From: Kineosporia rhizophila
GTDB taxonomy: Bacteria > Actinomycetota > Actinomycetes > Actinomycetales > Kineosporiaceae
NCBI RefSeq assembly: GCF_021277265.1
Contig: NZ_JAJSOH010000012.1
Span: 124,001-188,000, forward strand
DNA length: 64,000 nucleotides
Direction of reading: 5' to 3'
The notes below the pieces were generated by a model that was not told the origin of the DNA, did no database searches, and saw nothing but the letters and a program-made list of their open reading frames with translations. Position numbers and translations under genes: made by a program. Shown in pieces: positions 34,301 through 46,300 of the stretch; positions within the stretch are counted from its first letter, which is position 1; each line of letters opens with the position of its first letter.

Positions 34301-37300
34301 ACGTTGGTCCCGCCGCGAGCGCGCGGGTCACCTCGGGCAGTTGGCTGATCAGGGCACTGGGCCGGTGCAGCGTGAACACCGGGGCGAACTTGGCCCAGTC
34401 CACGTCGGCCACCGTGAGCAGGCGCTCACCGTGGTCCAGGACCGCCGCCAGGGCGTTGATGGCCAGCTCCGGGTCCATCTCGCGCAGGCCGAGGCGCTGC
34501 AGCTGGGCGCCGCCCTCGCTGTCGCCCATGCCGCCTCCGCCCCAAAGGCCCCAGGACACGGAGGTCGCGGGCAGGCCGCGGTGGTGACGGTTCTCGGCGA
34601 TGGCGTCGAGGTAGGCGTTGGCCGCGCCGTAGGCCGCCTGCAGGCGCGAGCCCCAGATCGCGGCGCCCGACGAGAACACCACGAACGCGTCCAAGTCGCG
34701 GTCGGCGGTGAGCCGGTCGAGGTTGCGGGCGCCGGCGGTCTTGGCGTCGGCGGCCTTGGCCAGCTCGGCCACGTCGGTCGCGATCACCGGAGCGCCCTGG
34801 GACACGCCTGAGGCATGGAACACGGCGCGCAGGGCCGGGCCGGTGCGGTCGATCCAGTCGAGCGCCTCGGAGACCTGCTGTGCCGAGGCCGTGTTGACTG
34901 CCAGCACGGCCACGCTCGAACCCTGCTGGGCCAGTTCAGCGGCCCGTTGGGCGATGCCGCGGCTGCCTGCCCCGGAGCGCGAGACCAGGACGATCCGCGG
35001 AACACTACGACCGGCCAGCCAGGTCGCCACGTGCCCGCCGACCGAGCCCGTGCCTCCCGTAATCAGAGCCGAGCCCGCCGACGTCCATTGTTGGGCTTTT
35101 TCAGACACCGGCGCCGCCGGAACCAGCCGCCGCCCGAGCACACCGCTGCCTCGGACCGCGATCTGGTCCTCCCCGGCGACCTGACCGGCCAGAACGGCGG
35201 CCAGGCGGGAGGCGGAACGCTCGTCGAGCTGTTCGGGCAGGTCGATCAGGCCGCCCCAGTGCTCCGGGTGCTCCAGCCCGGCCACCAGGCCCAGGCCCCA
35301 GACCTGGGCCAGTTCCGGACGGGTCAGCGGATCGGCCGGGCCGGTGCTGACCGCGCCGGTGGTGGCCACCCAGACCGGGACCTGGAACGAGAGCGCACCG
35401 AGCGCCTGCACCAGGGTCGAGGTGGCGGCCAGGCCTGCCGTGACCGAGGGGGCCTCGGCCAGCGGGGTCTCGTCGAGGGCGAGCAGGGACAGGACGCCGG
35501 CCGGCATGGTCACGGACGCCTGGGTGAGCGCCTCGCGGATGCTCGCGGCCAGAGTCTCGGGCTGCAGGGTCGGCGCACCAGCTACGCCGCTCAAGCCCGC
35601 CGCACCGTTCAAGCCCACAGCGCCGTTCAAGCCCACAGCGCCGTTCGAGCCAGCAGCACCGTTCGACCTCGCGGCGCCTTTCGGGCCTGCCGCATCCGGC
35701 ACGCTCGCTGCACCAGCCTCAACCGATGCCGCATTCCCGTGTGTCTCCCCGGGTGGGCGGGCTGTGTCCGAGGCCAGATCAAGGGCAGCCGGGGTGCGCA
35801 CCAGCACCACCGCCGCGCCGCGCTCCTGCAGCGCCCGCACGCAGCCCGCGACCAGCTCGTCCAGCGGGCCGGCCGGGGCCAGCACCAGCCAGGCGCCGCT
35901 CAGCCGCACCGACGCGGGCTCGGCCAGCGGCGACCAGGTCACGCGGAACCGCCAGCCGGCAGTCAGCGACTCCTCCACCTCACGCGCTCGCCACGAGGCC
36001 AGCGCGGGCAGGACCTCGCTGAACGGCCGGTCGCCGTCCACGTCCAGGGCTCCGGCCAGGCCGGCCAGGTCACCACCCTGAATCGCGGCCCAGAACCGGT
36101 CCTCACCAGGCGTGGACGAGCTCGTGCGCTGGGCCGGCACTGCCGGGGCGTCGGGCCAGAACCGCTCGCGCTGGAAGGCGTAGGTGGGCAGGCGCACCGG
36201 GTCACCGCTGGGCAGCACCCGGGTCCAGTCCACGTCCACGCCGTTCACGTGAGCGCGGGCCAGGGCCTGCAGCACCGACGCGGCCGGGGCCGTGTCCGGG
36301 CGCAGCACCGGCACGAACTGCGGCGCCGTGCTGTCGGCGGGCAGCACCCCCGAGCCCATGGCCGAGAGCGTCCCGTCCGGGCCGATCTCCACGAACACCG
36401 TTACCCCACGGGCGGCCATGGTGGTCACCGCGTCGGCGAAGCGCACCGCTTCCCGGGCCTGAGCCACCCAATACTGCGGCTCGGGCGTGTCCACGGCCAG
36501 ACCGGTGAGCGCCCCCACCCAGCTGACCGAGGGCGTGTTGTGCGTGACGCTTTCCGCCACAAGCGCCAGTTCGTCCAGCGCCGGGTCCATCCGGGCCGAG
36601 TGGAAGGCATGCGAGACCCGCAGGCGCCGCACCCGCTTGCCCTGTTCGCGCCAGTGCTCCACGGCCTGCTCGACCGCGTCCTCGTCACCGGAGACGACCA
36701 CCGACGACGGCCCGTTCACGGCCGCCACCGAAAGCCCTTCCACCCCGGCGACGTAGGTGCGGATCTCGTCCTCGGTCAGCGCGATCGCCGCCATCGCCCC
36801 GCCCTCGGGCAGGGACTGCATCAGCCGGGCCCGGGCACCGACCAGGCGGCAGGCGTCCTGAAGGCTGAGCACCCCGGCGACGTGCGCCGCCGAGATCTCA
36901 CCCAGGGAGTGGCCAGCCACCACGTCCGGGCGGATGCCCGCAGCCTCCAGCATGGCGACCAGGCCGAGCTCGATCGCGAACAGGCCGGTCTGGGCGAAGA
37001 GGGTCTGGTCGGCGCGCGGGTCCTCGGTGGCGCTGAGCACCACTTCCCGCACCGGCGCGCCGGTCTCGGCCTCCAGCAGGGCGCAGACATGGTCGAAGGT
37101 CTCGGCGAACACCGGTGAGGACGCGTACAGCTCACGTCCCATCCCGGCACGCTGGGCACCCTGGCCGGCGAAGAGGAAGCCGACGCGGGCCGAGTCACCC
37201 ACCGGGGTCACGCCGCGCACGATGTCAGCCGACTGCAGACCAGCGGCCAGATCGGACAGCCCCTGGACCAGGGCATCCCCGAGCACGACGGCCCGGTGCT

Positions 37301-40300
37301 CGAACTGCGAACGGGTGGTGGCCAGAGACCAGCCCACAGCGGCCGGATCGACCTCGGCCTGGACCGCCAGGTGCTGGGCCAGCCGTCCGGCCTGGGCCAG
37401 CAGCCCGGCGTCGGAGCGGCCGGAGACCAGCCAGGCCTGCGGGGCCGGGTCAAGCACCGGCAAAGCCTCGTTCTCAACAACAGCCGCAGGTTCGGAAGCC
37501 GGAGCCTCCTCGATGATGATGTGGGCATTCGTTCCACTCACGCCGAAGGCCGATACCCCGGCCCGCCGCGGGCGTCCGGGCTCGGTCTCCCAGGCCACCG
37601 AATCGGTGAGCAGCGAGACCTCCCCGGCCGACCAGTCCACGTGCGGGGAGGGCTGCTCGGCGAACAGGGTCTGCGGGAGCCGGTCGTGCTGCAGGGCCAG
37701 GATCATCTTGATGATGCCGGCGACGCCGGCCGCGGCCTGGGTGTGGCCGATGTTCGACTTCACCGAGCCGAGGTGCAGGGCCCCCGCCCCGGCGCGGTCG
37801 GCGCCGTAGGTGGCCAGCACCGCCTGGGCCTCGATCGGGTCGCCGAGAACCGTTCCGGTGCCGTGCGCCTCGACCGCGTCCACATCGCCGGGCTTCAACC
37901 CCGCCGAGGCCAGCGCGGCCCGGATCACCCGCTGCTGAGAGGGCCCGTTGGGCGCCGTGAGGCCGTTGGAGGCGCCGTCCTGGTTGACCGCGCTACCACT
38001 GACCAAGGCGAGCACGCGATGGCCGTTGCGGCGAGCGTCCGAAAGCCTTTCCAGCACCAGCACACCGGAGCCCTCGCCCCAGCCGGTGCCGTCCGCGTCG
38101 GCCCCGAAGGACTTGCAGCGACCGTCGAAGGCCAGGCCGTCCTGACGGGCGAACTCGGCGAACGCGCCGGGCGTCGCCATCACCGTGACGCCGCTGGCCA
38201 GGGCCAGGTCGCACTCCCCCGCACGCAGGGCCTGGCCAGCCAGGTGAGTGGCGACCAGCGAGGAGGAGCAGGCCGTGTCGATCGTGACGGCCGGGCCCTC
38301 CAGGCCAAGCGTGTACGAGATGCGGCCGGAGATGACTGCTCCGGCGTTGCCGGTGAGCATGTAGCCCGCGGTGGCCGGGTTGTCGGCGATCGCATTGCCG
38401 TAGGCGGAGTAGGTGGCTCCCGCGAACACGCCGGTCTGGCTGCCTCGCAACGAGAACGGGTCGATCCCGGCGCGCTCCAACGCCTCCCAGGTGGTCTCCA
38501 GCAGCAGCCGCTGCTGCGGGTCCATGGCCAGCGCCTCACGCGGGCTGATCCCGAAGAAGGACGCGTCGAAGCTGGTTGCGTCGTAGACGAAACCACCCTG
38601 CTTGGGCGTGGACTTGCCGCCGCCGCCATACACCCCGTCCACGTCCCAACCGCGGTCGGTGGGGAACGCGGCGATGGCATCGGTGCCGGAGACCAGCATC
38701 TCCCAGTAGCTTTCCGGGTCGCTTACACCGCCGGGGTAGCGGCAGGCCATACCGACCACGGCGATCGGTTCCCCGTCGTCGAAGGCCGCCGTCACGCGGA
38801 CCTGACTCGGGGCCGAAAGGTCGCCCAGCAGTTCGGTCAGCAGCAGCTGAGTGACCGCTGCGGCCGTCGGGTAGTCGAACACCAGCGTCGCCGGCAGTTT
38901 CAGCCCGGTGGCCGCGTTCAGGCGGGTGCGCAGGTCCACCGCGGTGAGCGAGTCGAAACCGAGCTCACGGAAGGCCCTCGACGCCGGAACAGCATCGATC
39001 GAGGCGTGCCCGAGCGCGGCCGCGGCCTCCGAGCGCACCAGCTCGGTGAGGATGCGCTCCTGCTCATTACGGGCCCGCCCGGCGAGCTTCTCACCAAGGG
39101 CCGACCGGGCCTGACCGGTGTCCTCGGTGCCGGCGGCCGCCTCGAGCGCCTTCTGGGCGTCGGGCAGGTCGGCCAACAGCGGACTGGGGCGCTGAACGGT
39201 GAAAACCGGCGTGAAGCGCGACCAGTCGGTGTCCGAGACCGCGATCAGCGACTCGCCCGCGTCCAGGATCTGGGCCAGGGCCAGCACGGCCTTGGCCGGG
39301 TCCATCTCGCGCAGCCCCAGGCGCTGCAGCACCTCACCGGCAGTGCCCTTGCCCATCCCGCCGCCACCCCACAGGCCCCAGGCCACGGAGGTGCCGGTCA
39401 GACCACGGGCGCGTCGGTCCTCGACCAGGGCGTCGAGCGCGGCGTTGGCAGCGGCGTAGGCCGAGAGCTGGCCCGAGCCCCAGGTGGTGGCGCCGGAGGA
39501 GAACAGGACGAAGGAGTCCAGGTCCAGGTCGGCGGTGACCTCGTCGAGCACCTGCGCCCCACCGACCTTGGCCAGGGAGGCCTCGTTCAGGTCGGCGGGC
39601 GTCATGATCTCGACCGGCCCGGCCACACCGGCCCCGGCCGCGTGCATCACCGAGCTGAGCTGGGGGCCGCTCTCGCCGATCCAGCGCACCAGGTTCTGCA
39701 CCTGCGCGCGGTCGGCAATGTCCCCGGCCACCACGCTGACCTCGGTACCGGCCGCCGCCAGGTCGGCCGCGAGCGCGGGCACGCTGCCCACGCGGGCGCC
39801 GGACCGGCTCGTGAGCACGATCCGCGAAGCGCCCCGGGTGACCAGCCAGCGGGCGAGATGCCCACCCACACCACCGGTTCCGCCGGTGATCAGGACGGTG
39901 CCGTCGGGCTTCCAGATTTGGGACGCTTGCGGGCGCGGCGCCCGCACGAGGCGGCGGGCCAGCACACCCCCGGCCCGAACGGCGACCTGGTCCTCGTCGC
40001 CGTTCAGCACGGTGACGAGGCGGTCGGCCGCGCGCGAGTCCCAGGTGGCGGGCAGGTCGATCAGGCCGCCCCAGCGGTTCGGGTGCTCCAGCCCCGCCAC
40101 CCGGCCCAGGGCCCAGGTCTGCGCCTGCAGGGGGTTCTGCGCGGTCTCACCGGCAGCGGCGGCCACCGCGCCCTGCGTCAGCACCCACAGCGGCGCCTCG
40201 ATCGCAGCGTCGCCGAGGGCCTGAACCAGCGCGGTGGTAGCGGCCAGACCGGTCGGCACCACAGGTGCGGCCGGGTGAGGGCTGTCGTCCAGGGCGAGCA

Positions 40301-43300
40301 GGGAGACGACGCCGGAGACCGCCGGAATGCCCTCGGGCCAAACCGTCTGGTCGGCGAAGAACGTGGACATGGCGGTGGCCAGGTGGTCGCCCAGCTCGGT
40401 GCGCCCGAACTGGCCGGCCGGCACCTCGACCCGCACGACGTGAGCACCACGCTCCCCCAGCGCCGCTTCGACCTCGAACGGCAAGCTTGAGGACGTCGGT
40501 GCGCCAGTATCGGTGTCGGTGTCGGCGTTGGTGTCAGTCGGCTTGTGGCTGGGGACGACCAGCAGCCAGATGCCCGAAAGCTTGGTCTGCTGCTTGGTGC
40601 GCTTCGAGACGACCGGGGTCCAGGTGATCCGGTAGCGCCAGTCCGCGACCTCGGACTCCCCGCGCTCCTTACGGCGCCAGGCCGCCAGCGCGGGCAGGAT
40701 CTCGGCCAAGTTCGCGCCGTCCACCGCCAGGCTCTGGGCCAGGCCGTCCACGTCGCCGCCCTCGACCGCGCTCCAGAACGCGCTGTCCTGAACCGCGGCC
40801 TCGTCCTGCGCAGGCGGGGTCAGCGGCTTGTGCTTGGGCCAGAACCGCTGCTTCTGGAACGCGTAGGTGGGCAGCTCGACCCGGCGGCCGGTGGGCAGCA
40901 CCGCGGTCCAGTCCACGAAAACACCGTTGACGTGGGCCGTGGCCAGCGAGGCGAGGGCCCGGTCGGCGCCGCCGTCGTCGCGGCGCAGCGTGCCCGTGAC
41001 GACCGGCTCGATCGCCAGGCTCTCCAGGGTGTCGGCGATCGGCGCGGTGAGCACCGGGTGGGCCGAGGCCTCGATGAACACCTTGTAGCCGGCCTGCCCG
41101 AGCTTCTCCGTGGCCCGGGCGAACTCCACCGGAGCGCGCAGGCTGGAGTACCAGTAGCCGGCGTCCATCTCCGGCCCGACCAGGAACTCCCCGGTCATCG
41201 CCGAGACCAGCGGAACCAGCCCGGCCTGCGGGCTGACCGGGGCCAGCAGCCGCTCGATCTCCTCCTTCAGCTCGTCGACCTGCGGGCCGTGCGAGGCGTA
41301 GTCCACCGGAAGCATCCGCGCCCGGCCGCCCTCGGCCTCGACCTGCTCGGCCAGCTTCTGCAGCAGCGCCGGGTCCCCAGACACCACCGTCGCGTTCGGC
41401 CCGTTCACCGCCGCCACCGTCACGCCCGACGCCGCACGACCAGACGCCGTGCCACCTGACGCCGCTTCGTCCGACGAAGCCTTGTCCGAGGCGCCCTTCT
41501 TTCTCTCCACGCGCGGCCTGTTATCACGCCCGCTGGCCAAGGTACGAATTTCCGGCGCTATAGCGACAGTTTGTTCTTGCGTTCCGGCCAGAGCAGCGAT
41601 CCGCTCCTCCACCACTGCCACTGGCTCGGCGATCGACAGCATCCCGCCGCGACCCGAAAGCGCCTTCAAAGCCTGACTCCGCAGAGCCACCACCCGGGCG
41701 CCGTCCTCCAGCGACAGGATCCCCGCCACCACAGCAGCTGCGATCTCGCCCTGCGAGTGCCCCAGCACAGCGTCCGGAGTCACCCCGGCTGCCTGCCAGA
41801 ACTCGGCCAGCGAAACCATCACGGCCCACAGCACGGGCTGCACCACATCGACCCGCTGCAGGGCTGCTTCGTCGGCCAGGACCTCGTCCAGCGACCAGTC
41901 CACGAACGGAGCCAGCGCGGCCCCGCACTCGGCCAGGCGAGCAGCGAACACCGGCGAGGCAGCGGCCAGAGCGCGCCCCATGCCGATCCACTGCGATCCC
42001 TGGCCAGGGAACACGAACACCACCTGGCCGGCCCCACCGGTGCTGCCGACGACCACGCCCGGGTCGGGCACACCGTCAGCCAGCGCCCGCAGGCCAGAGA
42101 GCAGGTCGGCGCCGGTCACGACGGCCCGGTGCTCGAACGTGGAACGGGTGGTGGCCAGCGACCAGCCGACGTCCACCGGGTCCAGCTCCGGGTCGGCGCC
42201 CAGGTGCGCCAAGAGCCGCTGGGCCTGGTCGGCCACACCGGCCGGGGTCTGGCTGGAGATCAGCCAGGCCGGCTCGCCCTTCAGCACCTCCGTCAGCTCA
42301 TCCGGCTGGTCCGGGGCCGCGGGCACCACCACCTCGTCGGCCGGGGCCTCAGCCAGGATGATGTGGGCGTTCGTGCCACTGATGCCGAAGGCAGAAACGC
42401 CGGCCCGCCGCGTGCGTCCTTCGGTGGAACCCCACTCCACCGATTCGGTGAGCAGCGCGACCTCACCGGCCGACCAGTCGACGTGCGGCGAGGGGGTGCG
42501 GGCGTGCAGGGTGGCCGGCAGCTGACCGTTCTTCAGCGCCAGCACCATCTTGATGATCCCGGCCGCGCCCGAAGCCTGCTGCGCGTGGCCGATGTTCGAC
42601 TTGACCGCGCCCAGCCACAGCGGACCGGCGTCGCCGCGCTCGGCGCCGTAGGTGGCCAGCAGGGCCTGAGCCTCGATCGGGTCGCCGAGCACCGTGCCGG
42701 TGCCGTGCGCCTCGACCACGTCCACGTCGGCCGGCGTCAGTCCGGCCGAGGCCAGAGCCGCGCGGATGACGCGCTGCTGCGAGGGCCCGTTGGGCGCCGA
42801 GAGACCGTTGGAGGCGCCGTCCTGGTTGATAGCGCTACCAGCGACCGTGGCGAGAATCGTGTGCCCGTTGCGACGGGCGTCCGAAAGCCTTTCCAGCACG
42901 ATCATGCCCGCGCCCTCGGAAAGACCCATGCCGTCGGCCTCGGCCGAGAACGCCTTGCAGCGGCCGTCCTTCGCGAGCGCGCCCTGCTGGGAGAAACCGA
43001 TGAACTCGCCCGGGTCGGCAATGACCATGACGCCACCGGCCAGCGCGAGGTCGCACTCCCCCGCGCGCAGGGCCTGGGCGGCCAGGTGCAGGGAGACCAG
43101 GGCCGAGGAGCAGGCGGTGTCCACCGTGACAGCCGGGCCTTCCAGGCCCAGCGTGTACGAGATCCGGCCGGAGATGACCGAAGTGACGTTGCCGGTGAGC
43201 AGATGCCCCTCGGCGCCGTCCAGGTCGGCGCCGAAGCCGGTCTGCGAGGCGTAGCCGGACGAGGCGGCGCCGGCGAACACACCGGTCAGCGAGCCCTGCA

Positions 43301-46300
43301 GCGAAACCGGGTCGATCCCGGCATGTTCCAGCGCCTCCCAAGAGGTCTCGAGCAGCAGGCGCTGCTGCGGGTCCATCGCCAGGGCCTCACGCGGGCTGAT
43401 CCGGAAGAACGCCGGGTCGAAGTCCGCGGCGCCGGTGATGAAGCCGCCCTCACTGGTGTACGAGGAGCATTCCTGGCCGGGGATCGAGTCGAGCAGGCCG
43501 GCGATGTCCCAGCCGCGGTCGGAGGGGAAGGTGCCGATCGCGTCGCCGCCCTCGATCAGCAGGCGCCACAGGCCGTCCGGGTTCTCAGCACCCGGGTAGC
43601 GGCAGCCGAGGCCGACGATGACGACCGGGTCCTCGGAGTCGACCTGCGCCACGCGAGACTGGGCGGCGGCTGCGGAGGTGCCGGTGAGCTGGGAGATGAT
43701 CTGACGGGCGAGCACTACCGGCGACGGGTAGTCGAAGACCACCGTGGAAGGCAGTTGCAGGCCGGTGGCCTCGTTCAGGCGGGTGCGCAGTTCCACCGCG
43801 GTCAGGGAGTCGAAGCCCATCTCGCGGAAGGCCCGGGCCGGGTCGACGTCGGCGGCTGAGGCAAAGCCCAGCACGGCGGCGGCATGCCCGGCAACCAGGT
43901 CGGTGATGATCCGCTCACGCTGCGCGGGCGAGACCCCGGTGATCTTCTCCAGCAGGGCCGCGCCGTCGCCGGAGACCATCACAGCCTTGGACTCGCTGCC
44001 CGAACTGATCTGCCGGGCCTCGGGAATGGCGTCCAGCAGCGGCCACGACCGCACCGCGTTGAACACCGCCGAGAACCGCGCCCAGTCGACGTCGGCGACC
44101 GCCAGCACGGTCTCGTCCTCGGCCAGCACCTGGCCGAGCAGGTTCAGCGCGCGCATCGGGTCCAGCAGCCGCAACCCCTGCTTGCGCAGCCGCTCAGGTA
44201 CCAGGCTCTGCGGGCGGTCCAGGTCGTTGCCGTCGTCGAAACGTCCGCCCGATCCCCACACCCCCCAGGCCACACTCGTTGCGGGAAGTCCTCTGCCCCG
44301 ACGATTCTCGGCCAGCGCATCCAGGTAGGCGTTGGCCGCCGCGTAGGTGGCGTGCTCGCCCACGCCCCAGGTCGCGGTGATCGACGAGAAGAGCACGAAC
44401 GCGCCGAGATCCAGGTCGGCGGTCAGCTCGTCGAGGTTCTGCGCGCCGACCACCTTGGCGCCGAAAGCCATCGCCAGCTGGTCGTTGTCGGCCTGGTCGA
44501 CCGGCATCAGCTCGACCGCGACAGCGCCGTGGATCACCGCCGAAAGCGGCGGGGCCACGCGAGGAATCCAATTGATGACGTTTGCCAGCGCGGCTTTGTC
44601 CATCACGTCGACCGCGACCATCGTGACGTCGGCGCCGGACTCGGCCAGCATCGAGGCCAGGAAGGAGGCGCCGGGCGTGTTCGCGCCCCGGCGGCTGGCC
44701 AGGACCACGTGCGGAACCTGCTCCTCGACCAGCCAGGAGGCCAGGTCCGGGCCGATCGCGCCGCTGGCCCCGGTGACCAGCACACTGCCGCGGGCCCAGT
44801 CCCGGCCGATACCGGAGACGCGACCGGCGCCAGCTCGCTTCAGGCGGCGCACCAGCACCCCGCCCGCGCGGATCGCGACCTGGTCCTCGGCGCCGCTGAG
44901 CACCGCACCGAGCCGCTCGACCGCCTTGGCGTCCACCGTGCCGGGCAGGTCGACCAGACCACCCCAACGGTCCGGGTGCTCCACCCCGACCGTGCGCCCC
45001 AGACCCCAGGCCTGCGCCTGCACCGGGTTGGTGGGCGCCTGGTCGGTCCCGACCGCGCCCTGCGTCAGCACCCAGAGCGGGGCCTTCGAGCCGAGGTCGC
45101 CCAGGGCGTGCACCAGCGCCATCGTGGCCGCGGTCCCGACCGGCACCGCGGGCTGACCAGCGATCGGCGCCTCGTCGGTGGCCAGCAGCGACACCACGCC
45201 GACCAGCGGGATCTCCCGATCGGCCAGGGCCTGCTGGAGCGCGGCGGCCATGGCGGTGCGCTCGGTGGCGTCGGTGCTCACTTCGAGCACGTCTGCGCTA
45301 CGGTCGCCCAGAGCCCGCCGGGCGGCGTCCACCAGGGCGCTGCTCTCGGCCGGCTTGACCAGCAGCCAGGTGCCGGCCAGCCGCGCGGGCGCTGCGTCGG
45401 CGAGCGGCTGCCAGGTGACCCGGTAGCGCCAGTCCCCGGTCAGCGACTCGTCGCGCTCACGCTGCCGCCAGGAGGCCAGGGCGGGCAGCACCGCGCCCAG
45501 CTCGTCACCCTCCAGGGACAGCGTGCGGGCCAGCCCTTCCAGGTCACCGGCCTCGACGGCGTTCCAGAACTCTTCCTCACCGGCGTTGCCGCCGAACCCG
45601 GCCCGCACCTCGGCCGCCGAGGTGGGCAGGCTCTTGGGCCAGTACCGCTGCCGCTGGAACGCGTAGGTCGGCAGCTCGATCAGGTCGGCCGCCGGGATGA
45701 CACGGGTCCAGTCCACGGCCACGCCGCGTACGTGCACCTCGGCCAGCGAGGCGATCAGACGGGCGGCCCCGCCGTCCTCGCGGCGCAGGGTGCCGGTGGT
45801 CACGATCTCGGAGGCGAGCACCGCGTCCTGCGCCGGGGCCAGGATCTCGGCGATCGCGTTGGTCAGCACCGGGTGGGCCGAGGACTCGACGAAGACGCTG
45901 TGCCCCTCGCCCCCGAGCACCTCGATCGCCCGGGAGAACTCGACGCGGGCGCGCAGGCTGTCGTACCAGTACTGGGCGGTGAGCTCGGTGCCGGTGAGGT
46001 GCTCGCCGGTCATGGCCGAGACCATGGGGATGTTCGTCGGGCGGGGCTTGACGTCGGCGAGCACGCGCAGGATCTCGCCGCGCAGTTCGTCCACCTGCGG
46101 GCCGTGCGAGGCGTAGTCGACCGGCAGTATCCGCGCCCGGCCGCCCTCGGCCTCCACCCGCGCGAGCAGTTCCTGCAGCAGCTCCGGGTCGCCCGAGACC
46201 ACGGTCGCGTTCGGCCCGTTCACGGCCGCCACGGTCACGTCGCCGGTCAGACGCGCCTGCACAACGGCCACCGGCTCGGCGATCGAGAGCATCCCGCCCC

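Larger units (their letters stand above)
33943..38771 (-). other. Module 2.3: KS-AT(malonyl)-KR(A1)-ACP
   Basis: KS about 38771-37520: Cys 38268-38270, AHGTGT, NIGHTQ. AT about 37190-36250 differs from all other ATs here: GQGAQRAGMGRELY, GHSLGE (Ser at 36906-36908) and HAFH (36600-36611), the malonyl-CoA signature. Dimerisation element FWAAIQGGDLAGLAGAL. The KR structural linker holds six 18-base tandem repeats and a Pro/Gly-type insert. KR about 35080-34330: TGGTGSVGGH, FSSGAAIWG, Tyr 34629-34631, Trp eight before the Tyr and no His three before it, so A1 fingerprint. ACP Ser 34113-34115. It should add an unbranched beta-hydroxy acetate unit. Confidence 0.93.
38772..43632 (-). other. Module 2.2: KS-AT(methylmalonyl, with insert)-KR(A1)-ACP
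   Basis: KS about 43632-42350: Cys 43110-43112, AHGTGT, NIGHAQ, FFRISP. AT about 42030-40990: GHSQGE and YASH (41289-41300), interrupted by an in-frame insert of about 54 residues at 41424-41588. Dimerisation element FWSAVEGGDVDGLAQSL. The KR structural subdomain contains a short Thr/Asp repeat near 40507-40540. KR about 39900-39150: TGGTGGVGGH, FSSGATTWG, Tyr 39456-39458, A1 fingerprint. ACP: LGFDSLTAVDL, Ser 38949-38951. Expected unit: alpha-methyl, beta-hydroxy. Confidence 0.93.

Noticed and set aside
41537..41572. Insertion sequence or attachment site in AT 2.2
   Set aside because: No transposase and no recognisable terminal repeats or target duplication. It is kept only as an unexplained repeat.
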